Assembly (NCBI RefSeq): GCF_008831285.2
Contig: NC_045139.1
Location: 18,520,354 to 18,584,353, forward strand
Source of the DNA: Nymphaea colorata
Taxonomy: Eukaryota; Streptophyta; Magnoliopsida; Nymphaeales; Nymphaeaceae
DNA: 64,000 nucleotides
Reading direction: 5' to 3'
In this document: positions 55,913 to 64,000 of the stretch, one piece after another
How the letters are laid out: every line of letters starts with the position of its first letter
Numbering within the stretch: position 1 is the stretch's first letter
The notes under the pieces: model-generated
The model's input: the letters and a program-made list of their open reading frames with translations, nothing else
Databases searched by the model: none
Told to the model about the DNA's origin: nothing
Made by a program: the position numbers and the translations under genes

Positions 55913-56942
55913 TGGGTTCAATAATTTTTTCAATATTTTCCAGGGGTAGGAAATTTAGAACTAGTTCAAAGCTCAAAGCTTAGTCCCCTGTCAACGTCTA
56001 CACATCGATACTGGTACAGGTACCGGGATACTGGTAAAGACAGTAATCTTTAAAATTTTTAGACACGGGGATACAAGGTATATACATATATGTATATATT
56101 GGTGCAAAATTCCACAAAAATCTACACAATTGCACAAGAAATATGGAAAACGCCACAAAAAAATGCAAATTTCTACAAAACCCTTTCGAATTCCACAAAA
56201 AATACTCAAAAATCAAAATTGATGTCTCCAAGTGTGCCGCCATACCCTTTGGACCTTTTTGAAGAAGGTTCTGTTACTCATAAGTGTCAGTGTTGACACG
56301 GGTACGACAGCCTTTCAGCCGTGCCTGTGTTACTTAGCAACTTCAGAATAATGACATTAGTGCATAACTAATTCTAGTGATCTACATGTACCTGATTTTT
56401 GGTGATTGCTTTCCCCATGCAACAAAAGGGAATTGAAGAGACAAAGGCATTTTCCATGTACGTCACACATTCATGTCACTTGAAAAAACAAAGAGAAACA
56501 CCATCTCAATTTCCACGTTAAAGAAGGTAGAATAGAAGCATCAGTTTCAAAGATTCAGTATATATTATTCAGTAATTGACAAAAACAACGTACATTCTTG
56601 TGATAAATGACAAAAAGATATTGCCAACAATAAATTTACGTTCTAAAGGGGAAATTAACCAACGGGATGCTAATTAGGAAACAACATAAGCTCATAGATA
56701 TTCTCCTTTACGCATTGCACTGCCTCTTAAACCCTGGCAAGGTTTTCTTGTAAACATGTACACTTTTATCCGAGCCAATTCGAACAAGTGAAAAAGTTTC
56801 ATGTTTGTTTGACTGATTATTGATTGCTGAAGACTGGCATTCCTAGCACCAAAGGCCACAGAAGAAGAAAGTCAACATGAATTGAATCCTGATAGAAGTT
56901 AGATATATACATAAAGTTGGTTGCAACGGCTTACCAAGTGAA

Positions 56943-59588
56943 CTACTTTGTGGGTGATGCCAGTACCTCAAGAAGTTCTACATTCAGTTCAAAAGTTTCC
57001 CCTGGCTGCAAAAGACAGAGACAGATCCAATCACAGAGTGGTCACAGCCCAAGGAAAATTTCAGAAGTTTACTGCAAACAGGCATTCTCGATCTTACTGG
57101 TATTTCATTCATTCCCTTTTTACCATATCCAGCCTCAGGAGGAACAATTACACTTCTCTGTGATGGCAAAGCACATTCATTTCAGTTAGCGAAATTATCG
57201 TGGTTGTCATTGGAAATGAAAAGGAAGTCCAGCAATTGCTTATTGACAAGACGTATCATGGCAGTTCTGACCTTCCCTCCAACTTTCATCCCTTCAGTAA
57301 TTGAGTACATAGCAGCAGGTGGTTTTGGAGCAGCCTGGGCAGAAAATAGACCATTGGCACTGTCTACATATTCTCTCTTCCGCTCTTTCCCTGGTGGTGC
57401 TCCAACAGTAAATTCATATGGCTAGCCAAGAATGAACAGACCCATCAATAGTTACATCTAGCAAGTCAGCATAACAGCAAAAAGCACAGGTCAGCATGCC
57501 AGTACTTCTACCAGCAACTTAACAGCATCTAGAAAAGCATAATAGTTGGGAAGTTCTACAATTTGTTCCTCGGTAGATCAGTTAAATTGTTGGCTAAATT
57601 TTAAAATATGAAGAATGGTCACAAGTTAAAGCATCTTTGCAATCTGGGAGACACCTTTGTATCGGTTGACAAGACCCAGAAAGTGGTAAAAGTTACAAAG
57701 CCGTTGGAAGTTGCTTCCTTCTTGGTTTCGAGCTCAATGGTCTTAAGACCAACTGTATATTATGGTCGGATCACTGATCATTAATTGAACTAGCTACAAG
57801 GAAACATGCCACTCCCATGCCAAAGACATCCAAATCATGAGATTGAAACCAAAAAGGCTCAGATCAACTGTCCAAGAGATTCCTTTCGGAAGGAAGCTTC
57901 AAGGACTTGAGAATTTCAAGAGATAACTTTTCAAAGTCTTATCCTCCAAGAATTATAAAACGTGTATCTTTTTTCTGTTAGTAGACCACGTTCCTGCTTG
58001 GAACATGAACCAAATAAAACAAGAGAGAGTTAAGCAACCTTTGCAGCTATGCTTTGAGGAGGGTCATTAAGTGATCTGCATTTCAGGATGGTTCGTCTTC
58101 ATAAAAAGAAATATTTTTACGCGAAAATGATTGACTACCTATTGAAAGCTTTAAGCCCCATTCCTGGCATTCTTTAGATTAAAGAAGATAACCTGTGCAA
58201 TAATGCGATTACCAGCCAGAAGCTTGGATTCACGACTTGAGACTGCAGTAATACCGCGATAAATGCAGTCAAAATGCACCTATAATTGGATTGAACAAAG
58301 AGATGAAATAAGTTAGAAAAATAACGACTAAATAGGAAAAACAGAAAAAACGAAAGGACAACACAAGAACTAACAAAATCAAGTGCCCCCCACAAGAAAA
58401 TGAATAAGCAGTTCAGGAACAGACCAGAACAGTTGAACCTTTCTCAGCAATTGGACCCTTTCCTTCAATGAGATCAAAATATTTCAATCCGTCAGCTGCA
58501 TTGAAGATTTTCCATTATATGGTCATTTCTTATTATGTTGGTTCAAAAATGAAATCGAAAATGCAATTAGAATACTATAATCAGTCAGCACGTGAGGCTT
58601 TAAAATGGTGAAGACTTCCGTCCACCTAATTGTGAACACCAAGGATCACTAGAAAGAAAGGAAGTAGATGCAAGGATCTCCCACAAATGTCGAATTGAAG
58701 ACGTTCATGAAAAGGAAAAAAATTAAAAGGAAAGTCAATAAACGATTATTAGGTACTCCAAAGGCAAAACAGCATTATGGTTAAATATCAAAGTTTAACC
58801 CTACATTGCTAGAAGCATCTCCTTGCCTATTAGAACACCATATATGGTCATCAAATGATAGACCTCCATCCTGAAACTAGGGATGCACGTTCTTGAAAAA
58901 TCTACGACTAACGGCAACTCCTCAGGTTATTATTTAGAATGAATAAAAAATTATTATTCTACAGAAAGGATGGAACTTACATTATCGGTTCACGAAATTC
59001 AAGTCAAGCCATATGCAAACGACCACAGACACGGTGATCTTGGTTTATATTTAAGCAGAAAATGGAGCAAATTGCTTCAGAATCGCGGACAGAATATCAA
59101 ATCGATACACAAGAGAACTACTCCACTAAAATGAAATTCCCAAACCTACAGTTTGACGTTATTCTTTTACAATGCAAAAAGTTCTTTCACCGACGATAAC
59201 AACACTTTTGCTTTCTCATGACGGACCGCCGACACCAGAATACTTGACCAAAAACAAGCCAATTTGTCTCGCATTTAAACCAGATGCAACAGAAACCGAA
59301 CTAGATAAAATTAAAGATCACAACAAGAAACCGACCACTGACACTGTATTCGTCGATGGGAATTGTCCTCCTGAGCCGTCGTTCCCTCGCCAATGAAGGA
59401 GGTGGGGTAACAAGAAGGTTCAAGGAAAGAACAGAGAGGAGGAGCGACCTCCTTCTGGCATTGGGTATCAATGGAAACGGGATTTCTGAGATGGGTATTT
59501 TCGAATTGGTGGAGATTTCGACCGAGGAGTCGAAACTCGCGACGGAGGGATCAGGAGGCCGGGAAACGCGTGGCAGCAACGTAGCCAT
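56943..59588 (-). CDS. FKBP18: thylakoid-lumen FKBP-type peptidyl-prolyl isomerase (FKBP18-like)
   Basis: Six-exon minus-strand gene, 227 aa. Exons: 59588-59336, 58495-58425, 58279-58193, 57421-57272, 57157-57098 and 57005-56943 (TAG). All joints are in phase with GT-AG introns. The N-terminus is a bipartite plastid/thylakoid signal: a Ser/Pro-rich stretch, a twin-arginine at 45-47 (ARRRSLL), a hydrophobic core (49-60) and SLA, with likely cleavage near residue 67. The FKBP fold follows: GLKYFDLIEGKGPIAEKGS, VHFDCIYRG, then PPEAGYGKKGMNEIPPGETF and ELNVELLEV. The insert KERKREYVDSANGLFSAQAA is typical of one lumenal subgroup, which I recall as FKBP18 (At1g20810); the paralogue assignment is less sure than the family. 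An upstream in-frame ATG at 59681 lies beyond the TATA box, so 59588 is preferred as the start. Confidence 0.9.
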
Positions 59589-59656
59589 TATGGCCGTTGG
59601 GAGTTCGTCGGAGAAGGGGAAATTGGGATAAACCCATGAAAAGGAGGAGGCCTTTG

Positions 59657-59663
59657 ATTTATA
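59657..59663 (-). promoter_or_regulatory. TATA box of the FKBP gene
   Basis: The minus strand reads CTATAAATC about 70 bases upstream of the ATG at 59588. This places transcription start near 59625 and excludes the upstream in-frame ATG at 59681 as the translation start. Motif and spacing only. Confidence 0.55.
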
Positions 59664-60633
59664 GCGTGAACTTACGATCATGGCCTTAACCTTTCGCCAG
59701 AATGACAGCACGCAAGCATGGACCTCACCTCAGACGCTCGTCATCATGAAATCGGCTGCTCCGGGTCAGGCGCATCCATCCGGTTTTCAATCAGGTTCAG
59801 AATCTAGATCCAGAACATAACTCAGTTAAATCCGGATCTGGGTATCGCCAATAGGCCCAGATGCATCTATTCTGTGTGTCACGACTAGAAAAGCTACATT
59901 TAACAAAAAATATGGCCATAGTAGAATGTGTATATATGCACATAAAGTACAGAACGTATATTAAAAGTGTGCAGATATGGGCGAGGTTAGATCCAAATTG
60001 CACAAAACCCGTTGTGCTCGGACCAATCCTACCAAGAACCTGATCCATTTCTTCACCAAATCATGCCAATTTGGCTAGAATTTGTACTATAAACACCGCG
60101 CATTACACGAAGAGTTCCGTGAACGATTTTGATTTTGCTGGTTCCGGTGTACGCATCCTACAATCATGTTTTTTCAATTCTTTTATACTTTGACTCCATG
60201 CGTGTGAGCAGAGTATCGGATAACCACAGAAGAATAGATTCTTCCCGACTTTTAAGGTCTTGAATTTGGTTAATTTATCAATTTCATGGAACCTATATGA
60301 GTTTTTACTTAACCAACTTTGATAACATGACTGTGTAGTCTATTACTTTTTATTAAATATAATACAATAAAAAAGTATCAAATGTGTTATTTAAGTTACT
60401 AAAAGTCACTTGCTTGTGGAACACAAAAAATTTAGCAGTGAAAGGATCAATATTTATCATAAGAGTAACTTGAATAAAATTTATTTTGATTCTAAATTAG
60501 TAACCAAAAACATGCTAGCACGAACATAAATTTCAGCGGCCCAGTTTTTAGCCTTGAGCTGTGTGGGATACGTAGCGCTCTTATATTGCGTTGGTTTTTG
60601 ATAAGGCGATAAAGAATTTTACCTGTCATGTCA

Positions 60634-60635
<2 letters not shown>

Positions 60636-60688
<53 letters not shown>
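60636..60688. repeat. (TA)n microsatellite
   Basis: About 26 TA units, read directly. Confidence 0.95.
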
Positions 60689-60691
<3 letters not shown>

Positions 60692-60930
60692 ATTGTAAAT
60701 TGTAATCCTATAAAGATTGTAAATTGTAATCCTTTTGAATATGTTTGAACTCACTCCCGGTTAAAAGTTAAAACCTTTCCGAGAGGACGACAAACCTGTA
60801 AAGTGGTTTACTTCCAAAGCTTCTTTATTAAAAAATAGGTAAAAGAAAAAAAATTTGACGAAAAGATTTACGAATAAACAGTCGGAGCTTTAAGTTTTGT
60901 TTTTTTCAAAATAAATAAATAAATAAATAA

Positions 60931-60933
<3 letters not shown>

Positions 60934-60964
<31 letters not shown>
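60934..60964. repeat. (TA)n microsatellite
   Basis: About 15 TA units, read directly, following a short AAATAAATAAAT run. Confidence 0.95.
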
Positions 60965-60966
<2 letters not shown>

Positions 60967-63900
60967 AAACGCTATTGGCTTTTGCTCCTCTTTTGGTTCC
61001 TTCTTCCATTATTGCGTAAGGCCTGGACCTTTCGGGGCCATAAACAGCCAAGTTGCCAACTCAATAAATCGAACCATACTAAGATTGTGATTGAATAACA
61101 CCCCATAAAAAAGAAATAATTTTATGAAAACTTGGTTTTTTTTTTTATCAGTTTTTGAAACCTAATTTATCAGAACAATATTCTCTGTGAAAGACGTGAG
61201 AGTTTTTCTTTTGGGAGGCTGGGAGTTAGGTAATTTACGCCCTTTTGAAAATGACTTGTTAAAACTAAGTTTTTCTATACATCCAGCAGAGCCACAGCCA
61301 CAGTGTGGCTGGTGCGGGCCAGCCCCATACCAGGCCTTCTAAAATCTTATTACAGTGAAGCTAAACCTGGTTTCAGTCGCCCACATCAGACTCAGGCTGG
61401 CAGCTCAAAATACCCCTATCTTGGCTTTGCCGCTAATCCAGTTTCAACCATCAAACAAACTCACCTTAATTGCCATTTTCAAGTTAAAACTTGTTTTACC
61501 TCCAAAATGTTTAAATAGCATAACATGCTTTTAAGTGGCCTAGATGAATTAGTTATGGTGGCGCAGGAGAGGCGAACCCATCCACCTTCCCCTTGACTCT
61601 AGGATCCAGGCTGCTGACTTAGAGGTGGTCTTATGGTGCACCCTTCAACTTAATTGTTTGTAGAGTACATATATAATCATGACGTGTACATATATTGAGA
61701 AAATAATACTCTACCAGTTGCAAGGCCAGAAAATTTTCCAGAGAAGGAGGAACTTTACCAATTTTTAGGAAGTGTGTTTACAATTTTTTTAGAAAAACTT
61801 GAGACATTTTTTTTTTAAAGATCAATGTACATTTTCAAATTGAAATCGAGGGTGGCTTCTGTCCTCACTGACCATCGTTTGGCTCGCTATTGGCACCCAC
61901 CAAAATGATATTTACCATGTTCGTTAGAAGCCAGGAGTGAAAATCACCTTATATAAAAGAATAGTAACTGATAAAAATCTTTGATACCATTCTGGTAGGT
62001 ATGTTAAGATTTATATACAAACATACAAGTGTACATGCGTGAGATGAATAGCACCAAGGAAAGCAAGTTAATAGATGGCAACCTAGTCCACATTCACATT
62101 TCAAAACAGGTGGTTGCAATAAACATCCCACTTTTTTTGTGGGGGGTTGAGTGGGGACACAAATTGAAAACTTAAACCATTAAGTGAAGCCACCTGGGTC
62201 TACTTTTGTCACTTGCAAGACAGCGAAAAATGTTTAGCGGGTTTCACTAATTTCTTATAGGACTAGGATAACCAATTTTTAAATTTAATAGTGACCATCA
62301 ATGAGGAAAGAAATAATCCAACCATCATCTCGTGCCAATAATACACAGCCATAAGATACATATAGCTCATGAAATATGTGAACTAAATTAACTTAGTGAG
62401 CAGTTTACATCGTGCCACACGTAAACTAATCTTTCAAAAATAAAAGAAGTAAGCAATAAATTGTGTCTTGCATTTTGAAAAGAAAATAAGATTTTTCCTA
62501 ACACTTTATAAATCATTAAATAATTAATCAGACCGACTATACTACGCCTACTAGTCTTCATATTTAATATGTGTTCATGTAAAATGCAAGTAACTTGTCA
62601 AAAGACAACAGATCCCGCTCTGTAATGGTTTTGTTCATAATTACGAATGTTGATACCAGTATGCAAGGTAAAATGTCATGATACATAGGTTTAAGGTAAA
62701 TTCAGGAGAACAATAGTGCCAAATAAGAAAATATTAGATAGATGATCTGCGTGTATGAGAGAGAAAGACCGAGATCGACCAGCAATTTGGACTTTTTAGA
62801 TAATTGGTTTTAACCATGGCCAGTTTGACAGTAGTTCGTTTTTGTGAAATTTTCATATATATATATATATATATATAGATAACACAGCAGTGACTTATGA
62901 TAAAATCTGATATTTATCAGAGCCACTATATCTTCGTAGTTTTCAGTTCACTACAGGGCAAATAACTGAAACTATATCCTTTCCAATGCCAGAATGACTG
63001 TACAACAAAAAGAAATATCCTTCGTGCCTACCATAACTGCTTACCGCCTATGCATACAGTAGTCCTTTGAAGGATCACTTCACTACTTGAAAACTCCAGC
63101 AGATGAAAGAAAAAACTGAGACGAAAAGGTCCGTGTTTTTTCTTGTTCACTCTTCCGCTTATAGCTACATATATTAGATACAGTAACTAAACATTGCATG
63201 AATTTCCCGTGGCTTTGTAGATATGCACTGCAAAACAAGCGATACAGCAATTCGTTAAGAGAATAATTCTATCAAATGAGGGGATGCACATATATGCCGA
63301 GAGAGGTCAATCAGTAGGCAATGAAAAATGCAAAATAGTGAAAATACATAACAGTCCTTTGGTAAGCTACAAACTAGCCCTCGTGTACTTCTTAGAAGGA
63401 AAACTTCCCACAACATTTCAGTGATCTGCAATCTGGTTACAGTAGAAACTGAATCAACGCACATCTCTGATTTCAAAGAAGTACACAAAACGTAGCCAAA
63501 ATATATTTCATTATAGAAGGAATTTCTCAAGTTTAGTTAGCCATGATACGAAACCAGAAATACAACTCTCAGCCGATAAGTTTTCTTTTCACTGTTTTCA
63601 CTAGCTTGTCCATTGCCAGATGAGGACCTTTAAGCCAAAAACCATGTACATCATGTCAATCACTATTCAATTAGATATTCTGCATTGAGGAAAGAAAACA
63701 TCAGCACATTTTTTTACTGTACGCACATACACTCTACCGCTAGTGCATGTGATTCCCATGTTAGCCAGGGATGTGAGACATCTGGAACAGGAACAACCAC
63801 ATCAAGCATGTGAAGCAAATGCATAGATATTTCCTTGGTGTCCCTAACGTAGGATAAAAGCAATTATACCACATACAAAGATCTATTCTCACATTCAAGT

Positions 63901-64000
63901 TGCCATTAAGATATTTGTCTTAAATAAAATAACTAGTAGCAGATGCCATGAGTCGGAACACTGAACTATTAGCTGTGCAGATGGAAACATTGGAGCAAGG

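Larger units (their letters stand above)
53082..56942. other. intergenic region between OST1 and the FKBP gene
   Basis: No gene recognised. It holds three 50-bp tandem units (54289-54426), two 42-bp tandem units (55829-55912), and a segment at 55995-56330 rich in GGTACAGGTACCGGGATACTG / GACACGGGTACGACAG-type sequence that looks like an old repeat. The TGTTAGG at about 54174 resembles an LTR start, but no matching end was found. Confidence 0.5.
59700..64000. other. no confident gene; AT-rich DNA with microsatellites
   Basis: Near 59760-60050 there is a repeat-like stretch with CCGGTTTTCAATCAGGTTC and AAATCCGGATCTGGGTATCG. TA microsatellites lie at 60636-60688, 60934-60964 and 62856-62876. ATAAAGATTGTAAATTGTAA occurs twice near 60685-60735. 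Sequence at 61305-61440 vaguely resembles the fragment at 21655-21838. I see no exon with recognisable homology up to the window end, although an intron or UTR of a neighbouring gene is possible. Confidence 0.5.

Overview
This is nuclear DNA from a flowering plant. The signs are spliced genes with long AT-rich introns, plant-specific families (an ATL RING-H2 ligase, a RHON1-type plastid Rho-N protein, a thylakoid-lumen FKBP), CT/GA/TA microsatellites, an intact Ty1/copia element, LINE 3' ends and several MITEs. The species cannot be fixed from sequence alone. Exon joints were assigned by eye from splice signals, reading phase and remembered family sequences.

Layout. (1) 492-1127, plus: a single-exon ATL-type RING-H2 gene. 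(2) About 1.1-14.4 kb: gene-poor DNA with microsatellites, MITE-like elements, a LINE 3' end, a possible SINE and two coding-like scraps. (3) About 20.9-14.8 kb, minus: a RHON1-like gene with a 31-nt first coding exon and a long intron that carries a second LINE 3' end. (4) 23381-41528, plus, head-to-head with (3): a five-exon gene for a 206-aa S26 signal-peptidase-like protein. Its introns hold a hAT-like MITE (24733-25528) and a full-length copia element (32255-37542) with two identical 286-bp LTRs, a 5-bp target duplication and an unbroken polyprotein. (5) 43783-52422, plus: a ten-exon gene for oligosaccharyltransferase subunit 1 (ribophorin I), 613 aa, with a probable GC-AG intron and MITEs in introns 7 and 8. 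(6) 59588-56943, minus: a six-exon gene for a Tat-targeted thylakoid-lumen FKBP immunophilin, 227 aa. (7) 59.7-64 kb: no confident gene.

The host genes are unrelated housekeeping or regulatory genes, not an operon or cluster. RHON1 and the S26-like gene are probably neighbours in Arabidopsis too (consecutive locus numbers, from memory), so this pair may be an old conserved head-to-head arrangement. The rest of the window's character comes from transposons: two LINE 3' ends each bounded on both sides by CT/GA microsatellite, several elements with terminal inverted repeats and 8- or 9-bp target duplications, and a very young copia insertion inside an intron.
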